Positions 1-6,331 of a stretch of 6,331 nt of DNA are shown piece by piece. The stretch is taken from positions 1-6,331 of the forward strand of contig JASBUM010000158.1 in assembly GCA_030147905.1 (NCBI GenBank). Direction: 5' to 3'. Every line of letters begins with the position of its first letter. Within the stretch, counting starts at the first letter, position 1. The notes beneath the pieces were generated by a model. That model was not told the origin of the DNA and searched no databases. It saw nothing but the letters and a program-made list of their open reading frames with translations. Source of the stretch: Acidimangrovimonas sp. Its GTDB lineage: Bacteria > Pseudomonadota > Alphaproteobacteria > Rhodobacterales > Rhodobacteraceae. The position numbers and the translations under genes are program-made.

Positions 1-797
1 CCCACGATGAAGGGCGAGATGATCGATGCCTGGTTGGCGGCTGCATAGACCTCGAGCGCGCCCATCATCGTCGCATCGAAGGTGAGCGGCGAGTTGATGT
101 TGATGAGCGAGGTCATCACGGTATTGGAATCGACGAAATCGTCGCCGAACAGGATCTTCGACATGGCAACCGAATCGGTGGCCCGCACCGGTTCGGTGAC
201 CGAGCCCATGTAGGGCTTGTCCGACAACGTCATATGCGCAAGCAGCATGTCGAGGTGGCGCTTGTTCACCGCGATATCGGTGGGCTCGCAAACCGTGCCG
301 CCCGAATGATGAAGCCATTTCGACATGTAGCCGAGCTTCACGAAGTTGCGGAAATCCTCGATCGTCGCGTAACGCCGGCCACCGACGGCGTCGCGCACGA
401 AGGGCGGGCCATAGACCGGTGCGAGCACCAGGTTGCGCCCGCCGATCTCGACCGAGCGGTCCGGGTTGCGCGCGTGCTGGGTGAATTGCGCGGGCGCGGT
501 CGCGCACAATCTGCGCGCCAGCCCGCGCGGCAGGCGTACCCGCTCGCCGCGCACGTCCGCGCCTGCCTCGCGCCACCGCTCCAGCGCGGCCGGGTTCTCG
601 ACGAAGTTGACACCGATCTCCTCAAGCAGGCGTTCGGCATTGTCCTCGATCGTCGTCAGCGCCTCTTCGTCGAGCACCTCGAAATTGGGAATCCGACGCT
701 CGATGAAGCGCGCGGTCTCGAAACTGATCGCGGTGCGCTCCGCGCGCCGGGCCGCGCCGCCGCCGCGCGCGCGCCGTCCTGTTGCCGCTTCACTCAT
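1..797 (-). CDS. Trimethylamine methyltransferase (MttB)-family protein, N-terminal 265 residues, cut by window edge
   Basis: This gene reads leftwards from the ATG at 797-795 and stays open to base 1, so the C-terminal half is missing. A strong ribosome binding site (GGAGG, complement of 805-809) lies 7 bases before the ATG and fixes the start. Residues 8-21 are rich in Arg and Gly ([14 protein letters not shown]), followed by a stretch resembling the MttB N-terminus ([12 protein letters not shown], then a helix ending LLEEIGVNF). Later family-like segments are [10 protein letters not shown] (about 125-134), SGGTVCEP (165-172), [10 protein letters not shown] (197-206) and INSPLTFD (234-241). 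Family members form a TIM barrel and move a methyl group from a methylated amine (trimethylamine, glycine betaine or similar) to a corrinoid protein in the cytoplasm. Archaeal MttB uses pyrrolysine at a C-terminal position; that region lies outside the window, so the Pyl or non-Pyl state cannot be read. Most alphaproteobacterial homologues are non-Pyl, like glycine betaine methyltransferase MtgB, and the substrate here is unknown. It is divergent from guaA. Confidence 0.85.
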   Translation of the reverse strand, partial: MSEAATGRRARGGGAARRAERTAISFETARFIERRIPNFEVLDEEALTTIEDNAERLLEEIGVNFVENPAALERWREAGADVRGERVRLPRGLARRLCATAPAQFTQHARNPDRSVEIGGRNLVLAPVYGPPFVRDAVGGRRYATIEDFRNFVKLGYMSKWLHHSGGTVCEPTDIAVNKRHLDMLLAHMTLSDKPYMGSVTEPVRATDSVAMSKILFGDDFVDSNTVMTSLININSPLTFDATMMGALEVYAAANQASIISPFIV

Positions 798-804
798 GTC
801 CTGT

Positions 805-809
805 CCTCC
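805..809 (-). promoter_or_regulatory. Ribosome binding site of the mttB-like gene
   Basis: The complement reads GGAGG, with a 7-base spacer to the ATG at 797. This is a near-consensus Shine-Dalgarno site and decides the start codon of the mttB-like gene. Confidence 0.8.
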
Positions 810-822
810 GGCCTGCCCCGGC

Positions 823-849
823 GGGGCGCCAATGCGATGCGCCCCTTTT
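823..849 (+). terminator. Hairpin followed by T-tract (terminator-like) in the mttB-like leader
   Basis: A perfect 7-bp stem, GGGGCGC (823-829) with GCGCCCC (839-845), encloses a 9-base loop and is followed at once by TTTT (846-849). On the plus strand this has the form of a short intrinsic terminator, although the T-run is only four bases. No plus-strand gene ends here. It could stop antisense transcripts running out of the mttB-like gene. Read on the minus strand it is a stable hairpin in that gene's 5' leader, 25 bases before the start codon, where it could affect translation or mRNA stability. The structure is seen directly; its role is inferred. Confidence 0.4.
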
Positions 850-978
850 ATCGGTTCCGTGGCGCGACCATCTCCGGATTGCGTCATCTGAGAATGAAAA
901 CCGACATCGCCGCCCTTCAGTACCGCCTCGGGCGGCCTCACGCATGACGCCCCTGTCCAAGCAAAGGCCGGCTCCGGC

Positions 979-1044
979 TCCTTCTTTCGGGAGAGAAATA
1001 CCGCGGGGGAGGCGCCCGAAGGGCGACGGGGGCAGCGCCCCCCC
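979..1044 (+). repeat. G/C-rich hairpin repeat, left copy (inverted relative to 1155-1210)
   Basis: The element begins TCCTTCTTTCGGG (979-991), continues GAAATACCGCGGGGG (995-1009), and then forms two hairpins. The first is CGCCC-GAA-GGGCG (1013-1025); the second is GGGGGC-AGC-GCCCCC (1028-1042). The complement of 1155-1210 has the same order of blocks: TCCTTCTTTCGGG, GAAATACCG, CGGGGG, GGGGGCAG, GCCCCC. The two copies are therefore the same element in opposite orientation. The left copy carries the extra CGCCC hairpin between its shared blocks. It looks like a dispersed intergenic palindromic repeat. I recall similar G-rich hairpin elements ending in a TATTT-like motif in Rhodobacteraceae genomes, but cannot confirm that here. 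Confidence 0.65.
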
Positions 1045-1154
1045 TTGCAAGCCCCCCGACCGCGGGACGGGCAGTCGCACGAAAGCACCGGCCAGGAAGG
1101 GCCGCCAAAATCGGCCGGACGACCATGCAAGCGGGCGCGGGCGGGAGACGATGG

Positions 1155-1210
1155 TACCGCGGGGGCTGTCTGCCCCCGCACCCCCGACGGTATTTCGCCC
1201 GAAAGAAGGA
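1155..1210 (-). repeat. G/C-rich hairpin repeat, right copy
   Basis: On the plus strand it reads TACCGCGGGGG (1155-1165), a hairpin GCGGGGGC-TGTCT-GCCCCCGC (1159-1179, perfect 8-bp stem), CCCCCGACGGTATTTC (1181-1196), then CCCGAAAGAAGGA (1198-1210). The last block is the exact complement of the left copy's TCCTTCTTTCGGG. The copy is also internally palindromic: TACCGCGGGGG can pair with CCCCCGACGGTA (1181-1192) apart from one bulged base. That pairing competes with the inner hairpin, so two alternative folds are possible. It ends about 50 bases before the guaA ATG, directly upstream of the candidate guaA promoter. Confidence 0.65.
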
Positions 1211-1227
1211 TGGGCCCACCATAGCCC

Positions 1228-1255
1228 TTGCGCACGACCGCCGGTCGCTTTAACT
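1228..1255 (+). promoter_or_regulatory. Candidate guaA promoter, giving a nearly leaderless transcript
   Basis: TTGCGC (1228-1233) and TTAACT (1250-1255) are 16 bases apart and match the -35 and -10 hexamers only in part. If used, transcription would begin about 1260-1263, at or within a base or two of the guaA ATG at 1262. This agrees with the lack of any Shine-Dalgarno sequence before that ATG. Both hexamers are imperfect and the call is tentative. Confidence 0.3.
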
Positions 1256-1261
1256 GCGCCC

Positions 1262-2827
1262 ATGACCCAGCATGACCGCCTTCTCATCATCGATTTCGGC
1301 AGCCAGGTGACGCAGCTTATCGCGCGGCGGCTGCGCGAGCTGAACGTCTATTGCGAGATCCACCCCTACCAGAACGTCACCGCTGCCTTTCTGAAGGATT
1401 TCTCCCCGCGCGCGATCATCTTCTCGGGCGGGCCCGACAGCGTGACCCGCGAAGGCAGCCCACGGCCGCCGCAGGAGGCGTATGAGATGGGCGTGCCGAT
1501 CCTGGGCATCTGCTACGGCCAGCAGGTGATGATGCAGGATCTGGGCGGGGTGGTGGAAGCCGGCCAAAGCCACACCGCCGAATTCGGCCGCGCCTATGTC
1601 ACCCCCGCCGAGCCCCGCATCGATCTGCTCAACGGCTGGTTCATGGACGGCACCGGGCGCGAACAGGTCTGGATGAGCCATGGCGATCATGTCTCGAAGC
1701 TGGCCCCGGGGTTCGAGGTCTGCGGCACCTCGCCCGGCGCGCCCTTCGCGATCACCGCCGATCCGGCGCGCCACTTCTACGCCGTGCAGTTCCACCCCGA
1801 GGTGCACCACACGCCCAACGGCCGCACGCTTTACGAGAATTTCGTGCGCATCGCCGGTCTCACCGGCGACTGGACGATGGATGCCTATCGCGACGAGGCG
1901 ATCCGGCAGATCCGCGAGCAGGTGGGTGACAAAAGGGTCATCTGCGGGCTGTCGGGCGGTGTCGACAGCTCGGTTGCGGCGGTGCTCATCCACGAGGCGA
2001 TCGGCGACCAGCTGACCTGCATCTTCGTCGATCATGGGCTCTTGCGCCAGAACGAGGCGGCCGAGGTCGTCTCGATGTTCCGCGACCATTACAACATTCC
2101 GCTGATCCATGCCGACGAGAGTGCGCGCTTTCTTGGCGCGCTCGATGGTGTCAGCGATCCCGAGATCAAGCGAAAGACGATCGGGCGGCTTTTCATCGAC
2201 GTCTTCCAGGAACATGCCGCGCGCATCGAGGGGGCGGAATTCCTGGCCCAGGGCACGCTTTATCCCGACGTGATCGAGAGCGTATCCTTCTCGGGCGGGC
2301 CCTCGGTGACGATCAAGAGCCACCACAATGTCGGCGGCCTGCCCGAGAAGATGGGGTTGAAGCTGCTCGAGCCGCTGCGCGAGCTGTTCAAGGACGAGGT
2401 CCGCGCGCTGGGGCACGAACTGGGCCTGCCCGCGTCGTTCATCGGCCGCCACCCTTTCCCGGGCCCCGGCCTCGCCATCCGTTGCCCGGGCGCGATCACA
2501 CCCGAGAAGCTGGCGATCCTGCGCCGCGCCGACGCGGTGTTCATCGACCAGATCCGCCGCCACGGTCTTTACGACCAGATCTGGCAGGCCTTCGTCGCCC
2601 TCCTGCCGGTGCGCACGGTCGGGGTGATGGGCGACGGGCGCACCTATGATTACGCCTGCGCCCTGCGCGCGGTGACCAGCGTCGACGGCATGACCGCCGA
2701 TTACTATCCGTTCAGCCACGACTTCCTTGGCGAGACGGCGACGCGGATCATCAACGAGGTCAAGGGAATCAATCGTGTGACCTACGACATCACGTCGAAA
2801 CCGCCGGGCACGATCGAGTGGGAATGA
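1262..2827 (+). CDS. guaA: GMP synthase (glutamine-hydrolysing), complete, 521 residues
   Basis: Cytoplasmic GuaA converts XMP, ATP and glutamine to GMP, the last step of de novo guanine nucleotide synthesis. The class I glutamine amidotransferase domain is N-terminal (about 7-200): SGGPDS (55-60), nucleophile Cys84 in GICYGQQ (82-88), and His178/Glu180 in QFHPEVHH (176-183). The ATP-pyrophosphatase domain follows, with the P-loop SGGVDSS at 231-237. The C-terminal dimerisation and XMP-binding domain includes [13 protein letters not shown] (395-407) and ends in the typical KPPGTIEWE. The length matches the usual 510-525 residues. The frame stays open upstream to 782, but that part has noncoding composition, and homology begins right after the ATG at 1262 ([20 protein letters not shown]). 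There is no recognisable Shine-Dalgarno site before this ATG. No catalytic residue is missing. It stands alone, with no clear terminator after it and 257 bases to the next gene. Confidence 0.98.
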   Translation: MTQHDRLLIIDFGSQVTQLIARRLRELNVYCEIHPYQNVTAAFLKDFSPRAIIFSGGPDSVTREGSPRPPQEAYEMGVPILGICYGQQVMMQDLGGVVEAGQSHTAEFGRAYVTPAEPRIDLLNGWFMDGTGREQVWMSHGDHVSKLAPGFEVCGTSPGAPFAITADPARHFYAVQFHPEVHHTPNGRTLYENFVRIAGLTGDWTMDAYRDEAIRQIREQVGDKRVICGLSGGVDSSVAAVLIHEAIGDQLTCIFVDHGLLRQNEAAEVVSMFRDHYNIPLIHADESARFLGALDGVSDPEIKRKTIGRLFIDVFQEHAARIEGAEFLAQGTLYPDVIESVSFSGGPSVTIKSHHNVGGLPEKMGLKLLEPLRELFKDEVRALGHELGLPASFIGRHPFPGPGLAIRCPGAITPEKLAILRRADAVFIDQIRRHGLYDQIWQAFVALLPVRTVGVMGDGRTYDYACALRAVTSVDGMTADYYPFSHDFLGETATRIINEVKGINRVTYDITSKPPGTIEWE

Positions 2828-2933
2828 CCGCCCTCGCCGCGCTTGCCGGCCGGCCGCGCAGGGTGGAGAATCGCCCGGCGTGAGCGGTTTTCCGCGCAAG
2901 AGTTCACGCGTTCGAGAGCGCCCACGGCCATCC

Positions 2934-2961
2934 TTGACTCCGCGCCGCCCGGCGCAGCATG
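2934..2961 (+). promoter_or_regulatory. Candidate promoter of the ABC importer operon with internal inverted repeat
   Basis: TTGACT (2934-2939) is a near-perfect -35. A -10-like CAGCAT or AGCATG (2955-2961) follows after 15-16 bases; the -10 match is weak. Between them is an inverted repeat, GCGCCG-CC-CGGCGC (2942-2955), with perfect 6-base arms. It fills most of the spacer and is well placed to be an operator. Transcription from here would give a leader of about 115-120 bases before the binding-protein gene. The -35 and the repeat are seen directly; the promoter and operator roles are inferred. Confidence 0.4.
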
Positions 2962-2994
2962 TTCGCCCCCGCATCGAAGAAGAAGAAAATGAAA

Positions 2995-3012
2995 CCGGAC
3001 GGGGAGGTCCGG
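2995..3012 (+). other. Hairpin in the leader of the ABC importer operon
   Basis: CCGGAC (2995-3000) and GTCCGG (3007-3012) form a perfect 6-bp stem around the loop GGGGAG. It follows a GAA-rich purine tract (2976-2994) and precedes an AT-rich patch (AATCATAAATTT, 3019-3030). No T-run follows, so it is not an intrinsic terminator. The purine-rich loop resembles a Shine-Dalgarno sequence, but no start codon is suitably placed after it. It may simply stabilise the leader. Confidence 0.3.
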
Positions 3013-3072
3013 CGGGCCAATCATAAATTTCCCGCGGATCGCGATGCAACCCAGGCGCAAGCCGCGCCAACA

Positions 3073-3079
3073 GAGGAGA
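3073..3079 (+). promoter_or_regulatory. Ribosome binding site of the solute-binding protein gene
   Basis: GAGGAGA, with AGGAG at 3074-3078, lies 6 bases before the ATG at 3085. It favours this start over the in-frame upstream ATGs at 2959 and 2989, which have no such site at proper spacing. Confidence 0.75.
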
Positions 3080-3084
3080 CCATC

Positions 3085-4284
3085 ATGACCAGACATTCCA
3101 ACTCCGACGACAACCCCGCGCTGCCCGTTTCGCGCCGCGACTTGCTGGCGCTGGGGGCATCGACGGCAGGGCTTGTGTCGCTTTCGGCGATCGGCTCGCT
3201 GATGGGCGCGCGCCGGGCCAGCGCGGCCGTCAAGACGCTCAATCTGACGTCCTGGGGCGGCGCCTACCAGATGAGCCAGATCAACGCCTACGAAAAGCCC
3301 TATACCAAGAAATACGGCGTTGATTTCAACAACATCGAGAAATCGGGCAACGGCCCGGCGATCGTGACGGCGCAGGAAACCAGCGGCAACGTCAGCTGGG
3401 ACATCGTCGACATGCTGCAATCGCCGGCCTTCCGTCTGTACGATCAGGGCCTGCTCTACGAGATCGACTTCGACAAGGACCTCGACAAGGCCCCCGACGG
3501 CACCCCCGCCAGCGAGGATTTCGTCAAGGGATCGCTCAGCGGTGACGGGAAGAAGGGCGGCTTTGTCTCGACCATCTCCTACAGCACGCTGTTCGGCTAC
3601 AACAAGGACGCCTTCGGCAAGGGCGAGGCCCCGAAGACCATCGCCGATGTCTTCGACGTCAAGAAGTTCCCCGGCAAGCGCGGATTGCAGAAGATCCCGG
3701 CCGGCAACCTCGAATGGGCGCTCTATGCCGACGGCGTCGCAATCGACAAGATCTATGACGAGCTGAAGACCGACGCCGGCGTCGCCCGTGCGTTCAAGAA
3801 GCTCGACACGCTCAAGCCGCATGCGATCTGGTGGAGCCAGGGCGCCCAGCCGCCGCAGATGCTGGCGCAGAAAGAGGCCGTCATCGCCTCGGCCTATAAC
3901 GGGCGGATCTTCAACGCGATCGCCGCAGACAACCAGCCCTTCGACTTCATCTGGGACGGCGGCCTCTACGAATGGGACGGCTGGGTCATCCCGGCGAGCC
4001 TGCCCAAGGACCGGCTGGAAGAGGCCAAGCGCTTCCTGCGCTTCTCGACCTCGACCAAGAGCCTGATCGAACAGGCGCGCTACATCGCCTATTCGCCGGC
4101 GCGGATGTCGTCGTTCAAGCAGATGGCCGATCTGACCTACTACAAGAACGACAAGATCAAGATGATGCCCTACATGCCGACCTCGCCCGAGCATCTCAAG
4201 GTCGCCATTCCGAAAAGCGTGGAGTTCTGGTCGAACTACGGCCCGCAGCTGGACCAGCGCTTCTCGGCCTGGCTGGCAAGCTAA
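3085..4284 (+). CDS. ABC transporter periplasmic solute-binding protein, PotD-like, Tat-exported, 399 residues
   Basis: This is the extracytoplasmic receptor of an ABC importer in the polyamine/opine-type family (spermidine/putrescine-binding PotD relatives). The start at 3085 has a good ribosome binding site and puts a twin-arginine signal at the right distance: SRRDLL at 16-21, a hydrophobic stretch LALGASTAGLVSLSAIGSLM (21-40), and a likely cleavage site after ASA (45-47). The mature protein opens VKTLNLTSWGGAYQ, the first beta strand and loop typical of the family. Other family-like parts are WDIVDM (105-110), GYNKDAF (171-177), FPGKRGLQ (195-202), an aromatic-rich segment with W290, Y295, W297 and W300, and LEEAKRFLRF (311-320). 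It heads an operon: the first permease starts 9 bases after its stop. The ligand cannot be told from sequence; polyamines, amino-acid derivatives or quaternary amines are all possible. The Tat motif implies export in a folded state. Confidence 0.9.
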   Translation: MTRHSNSDDNPALPVSRRDLLALGASTAGLVSLSAIGSLMGARRASAAVKTLNLTSWGGAYQMSQINAYEKPYTKKYGVDFNNIEKSGNGPAIVTAQETSGNVSWDIVDMLQSPAFRLYDQGLLYEIDFDKDLDKAPDGTPASEDFVKGSLSGDGKKGGFVSTISYSTLFGYNKDAFGKGEAPKTIADVFDVKKFPGKRGLQKIPAGNLEWALYADGVAIDKIYDELKTDAGVARAFKKLDTLKPHAIWWSQGAQPPQMLAQKEAVIASAYNGRIFNAIAADNQPFDFIWDGGLYEWDGWVIPASLPKDRLEEAKRFLRFSTSTKSLIEQARYIAYSPARMSSFKQMADLTYYKNDKIKMMPYMPTSPEHLKVAIPKSVEFWSNYGPQLDQRFSAWLAS

Positions 4285-4293
4285 GGCGCGTCC

Positions 4294-5577
4294 ATGGCCT
4301 CGTCTCCCCAAGGAACGGCCGACGCCGGGGCCTCGTCACCGCTGGTGACGGGGTCTGCGGCGCTCAAGGCCTCGTTGCGCCGCACCGAACGACGCCAGCG
4401 CCGGCATGCCTTCATGCTGACGGCGCCGCTGTTGGCCTTCGTCGGCGTGCTCTTTCTGATCCCCCTCGCCGGCATGCTGTGGCTGAGCATCGCCAATCCG
4501 GTGATGGGCACCCACATGCCGAAAACCGTGCAGGCGCTGTCGGACTGGAACGCCAAGGCCCTGCCGCCCGAAGCCGCCTATGCCGCCGTCGCACAGGACC
4601 TGAGCGCCGCGCGCAAGGACCGCAGCTTCGGCAAGATCGCCAAGCGGCTGAACGAGGAAATGCCCGGTGCCTTCGGCCTGATCAACAAGACGACCTTCCG
4701 CGCCTCGCGGCTGAAAACCGCGCCGGCCTCGTGGAAGGATGCGCTGATCGGGATCGACCCCGCATGGGGAAAGATGCCGGTCTGGCGACTGCTCAAGCGT
4801 GAAAGCGCGCCGATCACGGCCGATTTCTACATCGCCGCGCTCGACATGCAATACGGCCCCAGCGGCGCGATTGAGCGCGTGCCGAGCTATGCCCGGATCT
4901 ACATTCCGCTGTTCATACGTACGGCGTGGATGAGCACGCTCATCACCCTGCTCACGCTGGCGCTGGGCTATCCGCTGGCCTACTGGATCTCGCGCATGCC
5001 CGAGGGCCGGGCCAACCTGATGATGATCGCGGTGCTCTTGCCGTTCTGGACATCGCTTCTGGTGCGCATCACCGCATGGATCGTGCTGTTGCAATCGCAC
5101 GGGGTGGTCAATTCGCTGCTGGTGGCATCGGGAGCGGTCTCGCCCGCCCATCGGCCGCAGCTGATCAACAACGGGCTGGGAACCGTGATCGTGATGACGC
5201 AGGTGCTGCTGCCCTTCATGGTGCTGCCGCTCTATAGCGTCATGCGCGGGATCCCGGGCCATTACGTCCGCGCGGCGGTCTCGCTGGGCTCGCATCCGTG
5301 GCGCGCCTTCTGGCGGGTCTTCTTCCCGCTGACGCTGCCGGGCGTGGGCGCCGGGGCGCTGCTGGTCTTCATCCTGTCGATCGGCTATTACATCACCCCC
5401 GAACTGGTGGGCGGACAGAACGGCCAGTTCATCAGCAACCGCATCGCCTACAACGTGCAGCAATCGCTCAACTGGGGGCTCGCTGCCGCGCTGGGAACCA
5501 TCCTCACGACGGTGACGCTGATCCTCTTCGCGGCCTACAGCGCGATCGCCGGGGCGGGAAAGGTGTCGATCCGATGA
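4294..5577 (+). CDS. ABC transporter permease, PotB-like, with long first periplasmic loop, 427 residues
   Basis: This is an inner-membrane subunit of the same importer. A basic cytoplasmic N-terminus (RRTERRQRR, 29-37) precedes membrane segment 1 (about 41-66). A hydrophilic loop of roughly 135 residues (about 67-203) follows, clearly longer than the loop in E. coli-type PotB. Further segments lie at about 207-232, 243-267, 295-317, 350-372 and 395-418. The cytoplasmic EAA-like motif that docks the ATPase is at about 325-350 (RAAVSLG, then FFPLTLPG). The start ATG is 9 bases after the previous stop. A weak AAGG (4283-4286) overlapping that stop codon is the only ribosome binding site, which suggests translational coupling. 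The stop overlaps the next gene's start as ATGA. The permease fold is certain; the solute is not. Homologues with the long loop occur, to my recollection, in other alphaproteobacterial importers of this family. Confidence 0.92.
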   Translation: MASSPQGTADAGASSPLVTGSAALKASLRRTERRQRRHAFMLTAPLLAFVGVLFLIPLAGMLWLSIANPVMGTHMPKTVQALSDWNAKALPPEAAYAAVAQDLSAARKDRSFGKIAKRLNEEMPGAFGLINKTTFRASRLKTAPASWKDALIGIDPAWGKMPVWRLLKRESAPITADFYIAALDMQYGPSGAIERVPSYARIYIPLFIRTAWMSTLITLLTLALGYPLAYWISRMPEGRANLMMIAVLLPFWTSLLVRITAWIVLLQSHGVVNSLLVASGAVSPAHRPQLINNGLGTVIVMTQVLLPFMVLPLYSVMRGIPGHYVRAAVSLGSHPWRAFWRVFFPLTLPGVGAGALLVFILSIGYYITPELVGGQNGQFISNRIAYNVQQSLNWGLAAALGTILTTVTLILFAAYSAIAGAGKVSIR

Positions 5578-6331
5578 GCCGCAAAGCACGACCGAAACTT
5601 CCCGCCTATCTCAACCCGGCCGAGCGCGGCTGGCACTACGTGTTCCGCTTCTACGGGATCGTGGTGCTGATCTTCCTGGTGGTGCCGCTGATCGTCATCA
5701 TCCCGCTGTCGTTCAACGCCTCGCCCTATTTCACCTTCACGCGCGGGATGCTGACGCTGAATCCGCAGGCGTTCTCCAGCCAGTGGTACACCAAGTTCTT
5801 CACCGATCCGGCATGGACCAGCGCGCTGAAGAACAGCTTCATCATCGCGCCGGTCGCCGCCCTGCTGGCGACGGTGCTGGGCACGCTGGCGGCGCTGGGG
5901 CTGACACGGCCGCACATGCCGATGCGCGGGCTGGTCACCTCCATCCTGATCCTGCCGATGATCGTGCCGCTGATCATCACCGCGATGGCGTTGTTCTTCT
6001 ACTTCTCCTATCTGCACCTGATCGACAGCTACGTCGGGATCATCATCGCCCATGCGATCCTAGGATCGCCCTTCGTGGTCATCACGGTGAGCGCCACGAT
6101 CGACAACCTCGATCCGCAGTATCAGCGCGCGGCGCTCAGCCTCGGCGCCTCGCCGCGGCTCGCGTTCTTCCGCGTGACGATGCCGCTGGTCCTGCCGGGG
6201 ATCATCTCGGGGGCGCTTTTCGCCTTCATGACCTCCTTCGACGAGGTGGTGATCGTGCTGTTCATCGCCGGGCCGGCGCAGAAGACGCTGCCTTTGCAGA
6301 TGTGGACCAACCTGCGCTACACGATCGATCC
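5574..6331 (+). CDS. ABC transporter permease, PotC-like, N-terminal 252 residues, cut by window edge
   Basis: This is the second permease subunit, pairing with the preceding one to form the inner-membrane channel. The ATG at 5574 overlaps the previous stop (ATGA), and AAAGG (5559-5563) lies 10 bases upstream, so translation is probably coupled. The predicted segments are at about 24-46, 88-110, 120-145, 152-174 and 208-232. The EAA-like docking motif is at about 185-209 (RAALSLGASPRLAFFRV, then MPLVLPG). It is followed by SFDEVVIVLFIAGP (221-234) and TLPLQMW (238-244), which match the PotC pattern. The frame is still open at the last base. About 15-40 residues, including the final membrane segment, should be missing compared with typical PotC-like proteins of 260-290 residues. 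An ATPase gene is expected nearby but is not in the window. Confidence 0.92.
   Translation, partial: MSRKARPKLPAYLNPAERGWHYVFRFYGIVVLIFLVVPLIVIIPLSFNASPYFTFTRGMLTLNPQAFSSQWYTKFFTDPAWTSALKNSFIIAPVAALLATVLGTLAALGLTRPHMPMRGLVTSILILPMIVPLIITAMALFFYFSYLHLIDSYVGIIIAHAILGSPFVVITVSATIDNLDPQYQRAALSLGASPRLAFFRVTMPLVLPGIISGALFAFMTSFDEVVIVLFIAGPAQKTLPLQMWTNLRYTID

Larger units (their letters stand above)
798..1261. other. Divergent intergenic region between the mttB-like gene and guaA
   Basis: This 464-base stretch has no credible gene. Open frames cross it on both strands, but they have the Arg/Pro/Gly/Ala-rich make-up of translated GC-rich noncoding DNA and no ribosome binding sites. It contains the mttB-like leader hairpin (823-849), a small stem CCGCC-TCG-GGCGG (923-935), two inverted copies of a hairpin repeat (979-1044 and 1155-1210), a weak stem GGCCG/CGGCC (1100-1116) and the presumed guaA promoter. 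Promoters for both flanking genes should lie here. The mttB-like promoter could not be picked out with confidence. Confidence 0.75.

Noticed and set aside
234..947. Plus-strand open frame of 237 codons opposite the mttB-like gene
   Set aside because: It is the complement of the mttB-like coding frame. The minus-strand reading has a strong ribosome binding site and family motifs; this one has neither.
782..1261. In-frame N-terminal extension of guaA by 160 codons
   Set aside because: The extension is Pro/Arg/Gly/Ala-rich, crosses the hairpin repeats and has no GuaA homology. GuaA similarity starts right at the ATG at 1262.
790..1290. Minus-strand open frames between the mttB-like gene and guaA
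   Set aside because: They translate the hairpin repeats into low-complexity Arg/Gly/Pro sequence, lack ribosome binding sites and overlap the guaA start.
2884..2895. GCGG-TTTT-CCGC as a guaA terminator
   Set aside because: The stem is only 4 bp and no T-run follows it. No convincing intrinsic terminator is visible after guaA.
1250..3070. Long minus-strand open frame of 606 codons opposite guaA
   Set aside because: It is antisense to an unmistakable guaA and arises from GC-rich codon bias. It has no start signal and no family resemblance.
2959..3084. Upstream in-frame starts (2959, 2989) for the solute-binding protein
   Set aside because: They lack a well-spaced ribosome binding site and would push the twin-arginine signal about 40 residues further from the N-terminus. 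The ATG at 3085 has AGGAG 6 bases upstream.
2782..4311. Minus-strand open frame of 509 codons opposite the binding-protein gene
   Set aside because: It is a shadow of the real gene. Its C-terminal [12 protein letters not shown] is simply the antisense of the conserved GuaA tail [13 protein letters not shown], a known source of spurious annotations.

Overview
The window is GC-rich throughout. Its gene content, codon style and intergenic hairpin repeats suggest an alphaproteobacterium, most likely of the Rhodobacterales/Paracoccaceae. This is judged by eye from protein resemblance and composition, not from a search. There are five protein-coding genes, two of them cut by the window edges. I see no tRNA, rRNA, CRISPR array, insertion sequence or prophage gene.

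Layout. (1) Positions 797 down to 1, minus strand: the first 265 codons of a trimethylamine methyltransferase (MttB)-family protein, probably a non-pyrrolysine member. (2) Positions 798-1261: a 464-base divergent intergenic region with no credible gene. It holds a terminator-shaped hairpin in the mttB-like leader and two inverted copies of a G/C-rich hairpin repeat (979-1044 and 1155-1210). Next to the second copy is a possible guaA promoter that would give an almost leaderless mRNA. (3) Positions 1262-2827, plus: a complete guaA (GMP synthase) with intact amidotransferase and ATP-pyrophosphatase motifs. (4) Positions 2828-3084: a spacer with a candidate promoter, an inverted repeat between its -35 and -10, a leader hairpin and a good ribosome binding site. 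(5) Positions 3085-6331, plus: an ABC importer operon of the polyamine/opine-type family (PotD/PotB/PotC-like). It encodes a Tat-exported solute-binding protein, a permease with an unusually long first periplasmic loop, and a second permease that runs off the window.

How the genes fit together. guaA is a housekeeping purine gene and seems functionally separate. The ABC operon imports a small, probably cationic or amine-containing solute. Its ATPase (PotA-like) is not in the window and may lie just downstream. The MttB-like protein belongs to a superfamily that demethylates quaternary or tertiary amines onto a corrinoid protein. Its closeness to the importer allows, but does not prove, a link between methylated-amine uptake and demethylation. 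There is no clear new defence or mobile system here. The least ordinary points are the paired repeats, the possible leaderless guaA transcript, the long permease loop and the methyltransferase/importer context.
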